A DNA stretch of 64,000 nt from NCBI GenBank assembly GCA_017562135.1, contig QEYB01001251.1, positions 62,001 to 126,000 on the forward strand. Reading direction: 5' to 3'. The notes beneath the pieces are model-generated. The model was not told the origin of the DNA, made no database searches, and saw only the letters and a list, made by a program, of their open reading frames with translations. Both the position numbers and the translations under genes were made by a program. Below, in pieces: positions 53,806 to 64,000 of the stretch. Source of the stretch: Dipylidium caninum. Lineage: Eukaryota > Platyhelminthes > Cestoda > Cyclophyllidea > Dipylidiidae. Every line of letters begins with the position of its first letter. Positions within the stretch are counted from its first letter, which is position 1.

Positions 53806-56166
53806 CAAATAACGTGTCACCTGAAAACAAAAAGATAATCGAGTTTGAAGTTAAGACCGAAAAGTAGAACTGAGTTAGACAGGTTAGGGCGAGTAAGTCG
53901 ATACTGGTGAGACGTGTTAGTGAGAAAAAGGAATACCTTCCTAAATCGGTACTTTGACCGTATCATAGTGCGAGAGTGTAGATCGAACGCTTTCCCGCCT
54001 GCAACCAGCATAAATCAATGGTGGTGGTATAGAAATGACTTAATGAGACAACAGTCTAAGCACAAAGTGAATAAATAACGCGTATTATTAACGCCTGGAT
54101 GCGTAGCAATAGACCAAACTCGTAAAAGATGGGACGAATGTAAAAGTAGGCAGAATTTTCGGCAAATAGACATGTCACATGCTACAATAAAGGCGGAGAA
54201 GACAAAATGGGCTGTGGAGTTGAATACTGCCACATTAAGGGCCGGTAACGAATGTGAAAAATTAGTAAGTCAGTTTAAGAGGGAATAGAAATTACTGCGG
54301 GAGCACAACCGACGCGCTGACCGACTGTCAACACGCACGACTGAACACTGATTGATCAAAAATTGTGATTAAGTGTTCTTCAGTTTCGCACCAAAAATAG
54401 TAAGATGACTGCACAACCACAAATAGTTTTAATATTATGATTCAATTTTATAATTAAATTCTTCGTCTACTTTTGACAATTACTATTAATATTACCTTTG
54501 TGGTATCGAGCGGAGGTGGTGCAAACTACGTTTAACGCCCCAGCTTCTCCTACACGTTCCTGATGGCAGATAACCAAACGGTAGTGTTCGCTCGCTTGGA
54601 CTAGATACCTGTATTTCGCCTCGATACGGTTTTTCGCTAACTATTTTGCAACCATATGTTTAACAGGTTTGCGTTGGAAACTTGTTTCTGACCCGAGTTT
54701 ATAAATTTCCCTTCCATCCACGCAGAGTACTGACTATTGAGTATCAGCTATACTTGTATATTTACTCCCCAATGTTTGTAATCACCTCTATAACACTGCT
54801 AAGCGTCACCACATGGGTTGTGGACAGTTGTCCTATTTTCTCCTTTTAGCCGTTGAGAAACTAATGTGTGACCATATTTTTGCAATTTTGACGTATCTCT
54901 CTCAGATCACATTTCAAAAGCCTTCTCATATGGTAGTCCGTTGCCAGATAGCAACCGCCTTCCTATGTTTTTGTCCCTGCTTCCATTTGACGTACCGTGC
55001 AAATACGCTGTTTTAGTCTATAATTGAAGTTAGTTGATTATCTGTTGGTTTTGTTCCCCTCAAAAGATTCATTTTTACGCATCATTTTCCTGTATTTCTT
55101 GTTAACACTACTCAAATACTGTTTTTATTTGGAGTATTTTGTGGGGGAAAGGGAGGCTTGTGTTTTTTATCCGCCTTTTGGTCAAGTAGTAATATTCTGT
55201 GGTATGTTTTGTTCGCGGGGTCACTCACCAGCCTAACATTTATTTCCAAAGTTGCGGAAATATAATGCGAAAAATGCCTGTGGGCATTTCACAAGGACTA
55301 AGCAGCAGGAGTATGATGTTCAGCATAATCTCGGATGCATCAATAGGTCGGTCGTGGGTTTGGTTTTTTGCTCACCATTTTGATTCACTAGAAAATGCCA
55401 CAACTTTCTTTGTCATCGTCCTCGAGTGTCCACATTTATGAACACCATTGTGTAGGCTGAGAAGCAAGACGTAGTTTGATTTTCTGCGGAATTGTGCGCA
55501 CAAGGGCCTGTTGGCTCCTGTATCTCTTGCGATGTAACCATGTTGGCCGGCGAAAGTCGTAATTCTTGGTTGTCGCAGCGTCTGTTGCCAACGGGAGAAT
55601 TTCGCCTTTGACGCGGGCCAAGACCCTTTCAATGCCTCGTCTACGCGCCCCGATGCGTTCACACCTTCCCCGTGACGAATGTGGATCCCCGAGGAATCCT
55701 CCCCCTGTTACCAGCCAATCCTGACGCGAATTTACTAGCCAATCAGAAATGAGGTCGTGTTACCACCTTCGGAGGGGCTTTCAAGATCCACTCTACCTCA
55801 TGGAAGCGAAACAATTCCACTTGGCAGTGAAGAAACCCAGCCTCATCCTCATATCTCACGGCTAAAAGGATTAGCTAGTAGGTTGAAAATGCCCCCTTTC
55901 AGAGTTAGGAGAAGAGGAAATTTATGTTATTCCAAATCTCGGATCCATCACAAGGTGGCCCGCGACAGTCATAGTTCTTGGTTATCGCGGCGTCATAGTG
56001 ACAACTCTCAACTCTGACCAACGTCGTCTTTATTCTAACTTTTCCTTGGCACGCATTGATGGGCACCTGTGGGTTCGAAGTGTGCTTTATTGAGACTTGC
56101 AGTTATTGTTAACTTCGTCGAGCGGTGGCTCAGTTCCCGTTGGTGACTTTTACTTGGTCACTGTAG
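53806..56166. other. divergent spacer between ARID4 and eIF2-beta
   Basis: Holds the 5' ends of both genes. On the ARID4 side the ATG is just inside an exon that opens after an AG at 53821, so an untranslated exon probably lies upstream. On the eIF2-beta side the missing first exon should lie at about 55750-56140. One candidate, phase-compatible but weak, is an ATG at 55800 with a GTGAAG donor 27 bases on. The middle (54240-55440) is AT-rich with no gene seen. Confidence 0.5.
55700..55760 (+). promoter_or_regulatory. CCAAT pair upstream of eIF2-beta
   Basis: Two AGCCAATC motifs (CCAAT at 55715-55719 and 55739-55743), 24 bases apart, in a GC-richer patch about 400 bases before the first recognised eIF2-beta exon. 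Spaced CCAAT boxes are typical of housekeeping promoters. Confidence 0.5.
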
Positions 56167-57337
56167 GCACCGTTGAATTTCACCAGCAAGAAGAAGAAGA
56201 AGCCAAAGAACCCCCTTCCCATCGAAACACCGCCTGCGGAGACTGTGGAGGCTGCGGCTTCGAAGCCTACTGAACTTGCTGAACCGGCAAAGAAGGCGAC
56301 GAAAGCCAAAGTTGTTGATGCTGTCGCTCCACTCGGCGTTGCCCAGGGGGCCAAGGAGGTGCCGATAGAAGTTACTGAGATTACTGAACAGCTGAACGAG
56401 TTGGCGTTCGGCGAAAAGAAGAAGAAGAAGAAGGGTGCCCTCCGGCCTCTTGGTGAGGCCGATCTTCAGCCTACTGGTTTTAGTGGTCAGGCCGCCGGCC
56501 TTGCCACTGCACCCACCACAGACACCGATGGCGGCAGAGAAGTGGAGACGGCCGGCAGGAGTGCTGTGGACGGTGTTGCCCCACCAACTACTGGCTACCC
56601 CTATGAGATGCTATTGGCGAGGGTGTTTGCTCAAATCCAGGCCAACAACCCGGAGCTCATGCCCGACATGAAGCGTCGTCTGGTGATGGCACCGCCGTGC
56701 ATGGCCCGAGTGGGCACGAAGAAAACTCACTTCACCAACTTTAACAGCATCTGTCGTTCGCTCAATCGGGAGCCGTCGCACCTCTCCGCCTACCTGTTCG
56801 CGGAGCTGGGCACCACGGGCTCTGTGGACGCCAACGGAGCGCTGCTCATTCGAGGCAAATACCAGGCCAAGCACATAGAACCCCTTCTGCGGAATTATGC
56901 GCGTGAGTCGGCAAACTTGACTGCAAACCTGCCCCCCCCTCCACTGTGCACTTGTCGGCACGGCGAGTTGTGAGGCGACTTGGTGCACTCCTTTGCTCGT
57001 GTTGGAGGCGTGGTGAATGAGCGTCGGCCTACCTGGTGGCGACGCGTGTCGAGGGCTTCTGCCATGAAGTAGACCCGCGTGCTGTCTGCTTTTCTTGGTG
57101 TTGTTGTTGTTGTTGTTGTTGGCCTCGCAAATGCATCTCCCTTTTTTTTCGTATTTTGCAGGCACCTACGTACTGTGCAGCACATGCCAATCGCCGAAGA
57201 CCAAACTGTCGAGGGACTCGCGTCTCCTCTTCCTCCAGTGTGAAATGTGCGGCTCGCGAGTGACCGTGAAGAATGTCACCTCGGGCTTCCAGGCTGTCAC
57301 GGGCAAACGAGCCGCCATTCGGGCAAAGACGCAGTAG
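56167..57337 (+). CDS. EIF2S2: translation initiation factor eIF2 subunit beta (first exon not found)
   Basis: Subunit of the eIF2 GTP-Met-tRNAi ternary complex. Exons are 56167-56902 and 57162-57337 (phase 1 junction), giving about 303 aa after an unknown short N-terminus. Exon 56167 follows a TGTAG acceptor and opens in frame without an ATG, so the start lies upstream. Lysine block 1 (TSKKKKKPK) and block 2 (EKKKKKKG) would contact eIF5 and eIF2B-epsilon; vertebrate eIF2-beta has three such blocks. The conserved core runs [37 protein letters not shown], then the C2-C2 zinc finger CSTC...CEMC and ends FQAVTGKRA. The family-defining C-terminus is complete. Confidence 0.93.
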
Positions 57338-58306
57338 CCCCCGCCACTCGGTGCCCTGTCCGCCCGCTCTCAGCGCCCCGTACAGTCGGACTTTTCTGCG
57401 GCTGCTGTGGCAAGAACAATTAAATTGTGCTTTCGTTCGCCTTCTCTTCTCTCCAACACCACCCTCGGCGGGCTTTCTTCTTGTCTTCCTGAAAGCCTGA
57501 CCGACGTGTTGCATTTTCGTATTGGGAGCGGCTTCGCAGTGCACTTACTGCCGGTTCACAGTTGTTTGCGCGTTCCCACTTCTCGTCCTGACTGTCAATT
57601 GGCGTCGTAGTTTACGCGCCACGCAGTGGTGGCAGCTGCGAGGCTCCTCCTCCTCCTCTGCGTTTGCTTTCATGGCCATGGAAACGACTCTGCTTGGGAC
57701 GGTTTTATCAGTCGTCAGTCGGCGATGGGGGCTGCGAGTGGTTGGAACATCTGCGAGCAAGTGACAAACGTAGTTACCTGGAGGGAGGTCATTCTACTCG
57801 CCTACAACGTCACAGCTCATGAGCGGAAGCGTGGAAGGAAGGGGGCGCTCTTTGCCCACTTCCGTGTCCCCACTGGGCGTGGACTAGGCTGATGGTGACA
57901 CGCCTTTCCGTCGAGGGTGTGGTGGGTGGGAAAACGCAGGAAAGCCTATTCGAGTGCCCCCTTCCCACCCGGGGCGCTCTTGTCTGCCGCATGGGGGCGA
58001 GCAGAAGCCACCAGAATGCGGCGCGGCGCGTCAGTGGTGTGAGGCGGCGGGAAGCAGGAAGTGGGAGGCGGGAGGTGGGTGCGGTGGGGAAAGCGATTTA
58101 CTGAGCGACAGGTTGGTGGTGGCAGAACTCATGGGTCAGTGGGGAAGCTACATTAGCACGGACGAGGGCGGTCTTGGGTTCATTCACAGGCGTGGTGTGG
58201 GGGCTGCTCCTCGGCTCCTCCGAGGGACGACGCACCTCCGGAGGACGAATTGGTGGGTGGGAGGAATAAACACGGTTGTTGGCGATTCGGTTTGCCCTCT
58301 TCCCCT
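57338..58306. other. convergent spacer between eIF2-beta and zinc-finger gene 1
   Basis: 3' UTRs of two genes facing each other. The sequence is GC-rich with GGGTGGG and CGGGAGG runs. ORFs here lack domains and look like chance frames. Confidence 0.5.
57419..57424 (+). terminator. poly(A) signal variant of eIF2-beta
   Basis: ATTAAA 82 bases after the stop codon; this is the commonest variant of the cleavage signal. Confidence 0.5.
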
Positions 58307-59238
58307 TCAAGGCTGATGATTCTCGAGAGCTTGCTTCATGAGAATCCTGCTCAGCTTGTTGATGATCTTCCGGTTGGTGGGATGATGGCACTCGAAGTGC
58401 GCCAGCAGCAGGTCTGTCCGGTCAAAACTGATTCCGCAGCGGGCGCACGAGGTGGGCGGTGGCGTCTCCCGACCTGACGCGGACGCAGACTCGGACTCCG
58501 ATTCCTCCTTGCGTCCTTCCTCCTGTTGATCGGGCCACGAGACCTCCATGGGGGGCGCAGCCTCGCTCTCCTCACGAATTTGCATCGGCGACGAAGGTGC
58601 TGCACGAAGGCGTAAGGCATGAGGCTCTCCTGGGAGATGTGCTACAACACTGACGACATGCAACTCACGGCGATGGATATTCACGTGGTACCTCATCTCA
58701 AGGAGGCTGTTGTATCCCCTGAAACACCTCACACAGACAAACAACTTGCTGTAGCTGTGTGTCAGCAGGTGCTGGTGGATCGTAATCAGACTGTGGAAGT
58801 CTCTGAGGCAAAAATCACAAGTGTAGCGGTTCTCCGATTTCTTGGTACCTTTGAACAGAGTGAAAAACTTCGAAACGCCAACCGCTCTGGGGAATATAAT
58901 GACCGGTAAATGGGGTGGCAATGACGGCTGACGTCTGCCTCGCCGGGGTCGACCACCGACAGCAGACAGACAGTCAGGCAGGCGGACACAGAGTGGGGGA
59001 CGTGGAAGGCGACTTACACAAATAGTGCATGAGGTACTGCACTTGGGTCTGACGACTGGGCGCAAAGGGGTTGAAGATGGCATCGCCGTCGAAGACGTAC
59101 CTCAGAGAGGGGTTGCCTTCAGCCACCATCTCCTGATGTGCACGTGAGAGAAGACGGACGACTTACTGCCAACCTTTCGGGTATCCCCGAATACTCGAAG
59201 GGCGTCACCATCATGGCTTGCATTATCTCCTCCTCCGT
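58307..59238 (-). CDS. C2H2 zinc-finger protein 1 (3' exons)
   Basis: Probable nucleic-acid-binding protein. Recognised exons are 59167-59238 (phase 0), 59018-59132 and 58307-58884. The joined frame runs EYSGIPERLA, EMVAEGNPSLRYVF, FNPFAPSRQTQVQYLMHYL and then three C2H2 fingers: CDFC with HLLTH, CVRC with HVNIH, and after an acidic Ser/Glu linker CARC with HFECH. It ends ALENHQP. The 59018 donor is GTAAGT, and the frame then needs the second AG of CCCAGAG as acceptor. A 27-nt GT-AG stretch at about 58642-58668 is in frame, so it may be retained or spliced. A plausible further exon ends at 59813 (reads KCADTCASATADE, phase 0). The 5' end was not found. Confidence 0.75.
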
Positions 59239-62200
59239 CTGGGGACATTTGAACGAATTGTTATCTTTGCTCACCATCTTCCCAACTCCGCCCACGGCAA
59301 GTCACGTCTTAGCGCGGATCTGTGTCCCGATTCTGACAAGGAGTGCTCGCAACTCCGCTGATGCCAATTCGCCTCTGACCTTCACATCAGCTCACGTCAC
59401 AGAAGCGCAAGTCACCGGGTGAGTACGCTTCGAGATGCGTGCTTGTGGAAGCGAGAATCGCCCACCACCTCAACTCGGTGGGGCAGTGGGCACCAGTCGA
59501 GGTTACTGTGGGGGAGAGCAGAGCGGCGAATGCTCTCGGGCATCTGGTGTGACCGCGTGAACGCGTCGGTGGGGCACCCACATCGTGCAGACGCGGTCAC
59601 CTTCTTCACGACGTCTCCGTCAAAGTGCCTTATACCTGTCCACTCTTTTACCTCAGTCGCCACTCAGTTGCCCTCCAAGTGGAGCAGATCGAAGGGCGAC
59701 CGATGAGTCGTCGTCCTCGTCACCGCGACACCTCCTTCCACCTCATGTGGGCTATAGGAGAGACCAAGTGTCTACCGGTAACGCTCCGTCCGGACCAGCA
59801 TTCGACACTTACCTCGTCTGCGGTGGCCGACGCGCAAGTATCCGCACACTTTGCCAAGGTCGTCGAGCTCAACAACCTTCGAAGCCACCAATGAGTCGTG
59901 CGACTACAACGTTCATATTATTCTTCGCTACTGAGAAAGTCAACAAAGAAGTTCTCCTCCCGACCTCCCTGCACTATTTGTCCTCAAGTCAGTGTGGAAT
60001 ATCTTGTGCTTTTAAAGCCGTTGCCACTGTCCCAGTGCATGGATGCTTTCATTGGTGCGCTTGCCGCAGTACGCACGGTAAGCGGACCAATCACAGCGCC
60101 GCCCAACAGCCATTGGTGTAGAGGGTCCAATGCGTCAACTCACCAAATGTAGGAGACAACGTGGCGATTTCCCCTAGTAGCGCCCACGGAGATTATGAAC
60201 AGTTGGCATCATGAGAGTGAAGAGATCTCAGACGACATCTCTTCGGTTCGCCCTTTTACACTATCCTCACACATTCCACCACTCGTCTCCCACTTTATTG
60301 CGTCCTCCCTGCACCCCATGTCAGCACTGGTTCTCAGTATAAGACGATGACTACATCTGTGAAGGTAATACCCACCACCCGAGATCTCGGTTGGCTCCCT
60401 TTCCTCCTCAACCACAAACGCTGTGTGTTCTGACTTCCTCAACCTACGCTCTCAAGGGGCGGGTGGACTCTTGGACATTCGCAATCCCAATGGATGGTGA
60501 AAAGGTCCACTTGCCTCACCTGTCAGGTTGAACCGATTGCCGGCCTGTTAGCTAACAGAGAGCAAAAGAGGGTTGAGGCAGTGGGAGAATTCGTCTCCCC
60601 TCACCACTGGCACACGCAACCCCGGTGCTGCAGCCATTTGCGTACAGCCACAACTGTCACAGCCTAACAATTCCACATCGTCAGTTCACACTACGAGTTT
60701 ACCTTTCTCAACGCTTGCCCCGCCACTCACGTGCACACACACCCGACTCTATTACTACGAGCAACAGCCGCAGTTAGCCACACGTGCAAATGACCCCACC
60801 TCCTCAAATCCACCCCAAATGCCTTTCCCCCACTGAACAGACTGCGGTTGGTTAATGAGCCACACTCCCCACAACGTTGCACACACACGAATGCTTTTCA
60901 CTGCCACATTTCTCATGAGTGGAGCCTTCCGCCTCTGCTGTCTGCACTGCCAGTCAGTGCATGGCTCCAGTCTCCTGCGCGCCTACACGCGCACACACAC
61001 AGGCACACGCACACACCATTTCACCTTCACGCGACCACCGGGCACCTCGTGGGTGTAGGTTTTGTTAACCAACTAAGGAAAGCGCTTGCAAGTCACCAAC
61101 GCCGACGCTGTGGTGCCACCTCGCAGGTTGGGTTGGTCCACCTCCATTTTCCTCCGATACCACGTGCACTTCCACGCGCTCCACGCCACGGGCGTCTCTT
61201 CACCTGCACTTGCTCGAAGCAGAAGCTGTATATATGAGTGTGCGAAAAATCTTGTTTTGTCTCGATGTCTCGGGCAGGGGACCACTTTCGGTCACCGTGA
61301 TGAGTCACGTGGCGTCGATGGGTTTCCACACCTAGCAAGGCAAAAGCAGTGGGTGACCCAGTGTATGTGTGTGTGTGTGTACGTGCTCGTTTGTGTTTGT
61401 CCAAGTCCATCATAATGGTCGAGGTAGGTGGGATCGGGTCAACTCAGCGCTGTCCCTCCCTGACTAGGCGACGCGACTGGTGGAAGCAGGACAAAGTCGG
61501 TGACAGCAATGACCGCGCTACGAGCAGCTGCCTGCTCGCGTCTGACACCTACGTGCCAATCGAGGCAGGCAGCTCTACCATTTGACAATCACACCCGGTC
61601 GCTCCAACCAAATCAGTGTCCTCCTCCTCCACCTCCTCCAACACAACGCTGCCACGCTATGCGAGGAGAGGAGGGGAGGAGGGGAGGAGGGGAGGAAGAG
61701 GAGGCACCAGCGCAGTATCGCCGCTTCGCCCCCGACTGAACGCAGAAGCAGGCGACGCGTCAAGGCACCATGTGTTTGGCATCACTCCACTCGACTCGCA
61801 TTAAACCCGCTGCATCGGCACTGCGGCCTGAGGCCCACCCAAGGCCAGGGCGACGCGCTTGCAATGCCCCCATCATCGCACAACGCTGGTCAGAGGAGGG
61901 AAGGGCTGCAGGCAACTCCTCCCACAGTCACTGGGGGAAGGGAGCTCGCCTCCCCTCTACTCTCCTCTCCGTCAACTCGACTTGAGATAAGGCACTTTCT
62001 CCACTCTCCCCCGAGTGGCAGTCTACTCAGGATGATAGTCAGACGAGGGAAGAAGACACATTGCTTCACATAACGGCGTCGGCAAAGTCGGCTACTCCTC
62101 CTCCTCGTCCTCTTTGGTGCTCGTCTGCAGAGATTCGACACCTTTCGCAAGCACCTGTTATGTGCAAGCCGCCCTCCTTCCACTTGCAATCGCACTTACA

Positions 62201-63736
62201 CCTCACACCTCACACGAGGGGCCCCACACCGCCCACTTGAAGTCCACGAGAGTCACTAAGCCTGGTGCACTCCACATAACGTGAGGGCGAGGGGTGCGGG
62301 TCAGACTCTAAGACGACCGAGCCATCCAGCAGCGATGGACGTGCACCGCAGTCGCGTGGGACGAGGTGGTGAGGGAGTGGCAGTGGGCGTGTGCCACCAG
62401 CTGCGGTGCCACTCCGAAACCCCCGCTTCTCTGCCTTTGCCCACCAAGCACACGTCCACAGCAGGCATCCCACTCAACTCCACATTTCCATCACACCACC
62501 ACCCACTCAGGCAGCTCTGACCACTGGACGCCGACGCCGCGTCCCCCAACACCACAGGTTGTGTCAATGCCTCTTGCTCTGACACGCCACCATTGCCAGC
62601 CTCGGGTGGCAAACCACCGTCTCGGCATCTTCGCAGCCCGCCCGCTCTCTCCTCCTCCTCATCCTCCTCCTCCTCCTCCTCCCAGCCCACGTTAGCCACC
62701 AGTTCACTGCACGAGCTCTACGCACAGAGGACAGATTGGCCGAGTGTCGCCCTTCCTGGTGGTCGCCTCTGCACCCAGGTGACATGTCGGTCGCACCGGT
62801 CCCACCTCCACCCCGTCGACACGACGGAGGGATGGTGGGCACGTCGACGCGGTCGTCCGACGTGTCCGAACGTGTCTCACATGGTCTGATCCTTACGTCG
62901 GTGGCAGAGCAATGTCCAGCTGCGCCCGCCGCACACCTCGCGTCCCACGTCGCAAGTCGGCCATCCCCTCGCCTAATTTCATCATCTGCCTGCCTCTTCG
63001 CCGGCGTGGGGGACAGCCTTACCTGGGAATAGTGATCGACAGTCCTCGCAATAACCCCAACTCTCACCCTCCGTCCACTCGCCTCTGTGGCGACGCGACC
63101 GCCGACAATGCGGCACTCGTACCGCCTCCCCTCTCTCCGCGTCTCCTCCTGCCACCTCGGCGATCACAGTGACGCGGTGCACGGTGCGCGGTGCGCGGTG
63201 TCGGCAGCGCAGGTGACTGCGGTGAGGGCGGAGCAACAGGCACCGAGGTTGCGAGGCGCACTCCACACTGGCTGAGGTGCCACAATCCCCAACGTGGATC
63301 ACCTGCGTGGATGACGACGCCACATCACTGGTGGGTGGCAGACTTCCGTCTCTCTTCCTCCTACGTCAGTCGAGGGCAGTCGAGGGAGGTGGGGAGCCGA
63401 GGCGTCAGGCCCCTCCGAGCACAAGCAATGCGCCACAAGGGGAGCATCAGAACACTCTCTTCGTCCTACTTACAAGGGAGGTGACTGAGGGGAATGTTGA
63501 AAGACGTGAAGCCGTGCACAAACTCTGCTCGAGGCACACACACACACACACCAGCCAACGTCGCTCGTGGCAGTTGCGCGACGCCAGCGGCGACGTCGGT
63601 GGCCACGGTAGCGACGGTGCCGATGTGGCGACGGAGATGGCGCCGGTGGGACAGAGGAGGAAGTGGGTGACAGTCGAGCATGGCAATGGGAATGTCGATG
63701 TGGATGGCATGGCATGGCATGGCACGGGGAGACGTC
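59239..63736. other. 5' part of zinc-finger gene 1 and low-complexity spacer
   Basis: Must contain the remaining 5' exons of zinc-finger gene 1 (one candidate at about 59813-59890, minus) and the spacer to gene 2. 60,500-63,600 is rich in CCTCC, CACAC, GTGTG and CCACC tracts. Dense overlapping ORFs on both strands (for example 61582-62073, 62564-63067) have the biased composition of low-complexity DNA and no recognisable domain. No RNA gene or mobile element was seen. Confidence 0.45.
63536..63552 (+). repeat. CA dinucleotide tract
   Basis: About eight CA units 3' of zinc-finger gene 2. Confidence 0.8.
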
Positions 63737-64000
63737 TCACGGCTTCTCCGCGTCTTCCATGTGTCTGTACGCCTGCGAGATTGCGTCGGTGTCCGAGGGG
63801 TGGTTGCTCTCCAAGTGCTCCAACAGCAGCTCGTACGTCTCGCACGAGAAGCCGCACCGCTCGCAGACACGCAGCGTCTCTCGCCGCTGACGGTGAGGCC
63901 GGCTCACCGCCACTCTGTGCACGCACCTCAGGTGAGTCTCCAGTGTGGAGCGTTGCGTGAACCGATTCGCACAGTGGGTGCACTCGAAGGGACGAACAGC
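63737..64000 (-). CDS. C2H2 zinc-finger protein 2 (C-terminal part, runs off the window)
   Basis: Open minus-strand frame from the window edge to the stop at 63737-63739, 87 residues. Two fingers are visible: CTHC-x12-H-x4-H (FECTHCANRF, HLRCVH) and CERC-x12-H (GFSCETYELLLEH, ending ESNH). The tail ends MEDAEKP. The last finger and short tail resemble the end of zinc-finger protein 1 (CARCGISFDRTDLLLAH), which has the same orientation 5 kb away, so the two are probably tandem duplicates. Confidence 0.8.
   Translation of the reverse strand, partial: AVRPFECTHCANRFTQRSTLETHLRCVHRVAVSRPHRQRRETLRVCERCGFSCETYELLLEHLESNHPSDTDAISQAYRHMEDAEKP

Noticed and set aside
61582..63067. Several 90-167 aa ORFs on both strands
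   Set aside because: Composition follows CCTCC and CACAC tracts, frames overlap on both strands, and no domain is visible.

Overview
This window is eukaryotic nuclear DNA, most likely from a parasitic flatworm, with a tapeworm as my best guess. Genes are split into many exons with GT-AG introns. Several first introns are only 31-43 nt, which is known from flatworms. Coding exons are GC-rich, introns are large and rich in CT and CA tracts, and degenerate mariner transposase fragments are present. The genus cannot be fixed from sequence alone. I found no rRNA, tRNA, CRISPR or bacterial features.

Layout: (1) 61-18,363 holds two glycogen phosphorylase genes head to head, copy A on the minus strand (61-6,487) and copy B on the plus strand (9,233-18,363). 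Both have 14 coding exons with the same boundaries. Three inverted blocks, introns included in the two longer ones, are nearly identical between copies, while the other exons have clearly diverged. This mosaic looks like gene conversion. Copy B carries a one-base frameshift inside a converted block. (2) 18,364-26,340 is a long, mostly non-coding spacer with a promoter-like patch near 23.2 kb and a dispersed repeat also seen near 7.4 kb. (3) 26,341-36,474 is a complete 20-exon MED14 gene (Mediator subunit 14). (4) 37,269-39,242 is an unrecognised two-exon gene behind a GC-rich promoter. Its intron and downstream flank hold three same-strand mariner remnants. (5) 41,585-53,805 (minus) is a 20-exon ARID4-type chromatin gene (Tudor/RBB1NT, ARID and chromo-barrel domains). 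(6) 56,167-57,337 is eIF2-beta without its first small exon. (7) 58,307-64,000 (minus) holds the 3' ends of two tandem C2H2 zinc-finger genes whose last modules look related.

The genes are not one pathway: glycogen breakdown, Mediator transcription, Rb/HDAC-linked chromatin control, translation initiation and zinc-finger regulation simply sit side by side. The points most worth a second look are the conversion mosaic in the phosphorylase pair, the repeated need for GAG 3' splice sites, the mariner cluster around an orphan gene, and the duplicated conserved peptide-like repeat at 7.4 and 24.4 kb.

Exon boundaries were placed by eye from splice consensus, reading phase and remembered family sequence. 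The least certain are the MED14 exon 8/9 and 11/12 joints, ARID4 exon 9, the eIF2-beta start and the 5' part of the first zinc-finger gene.
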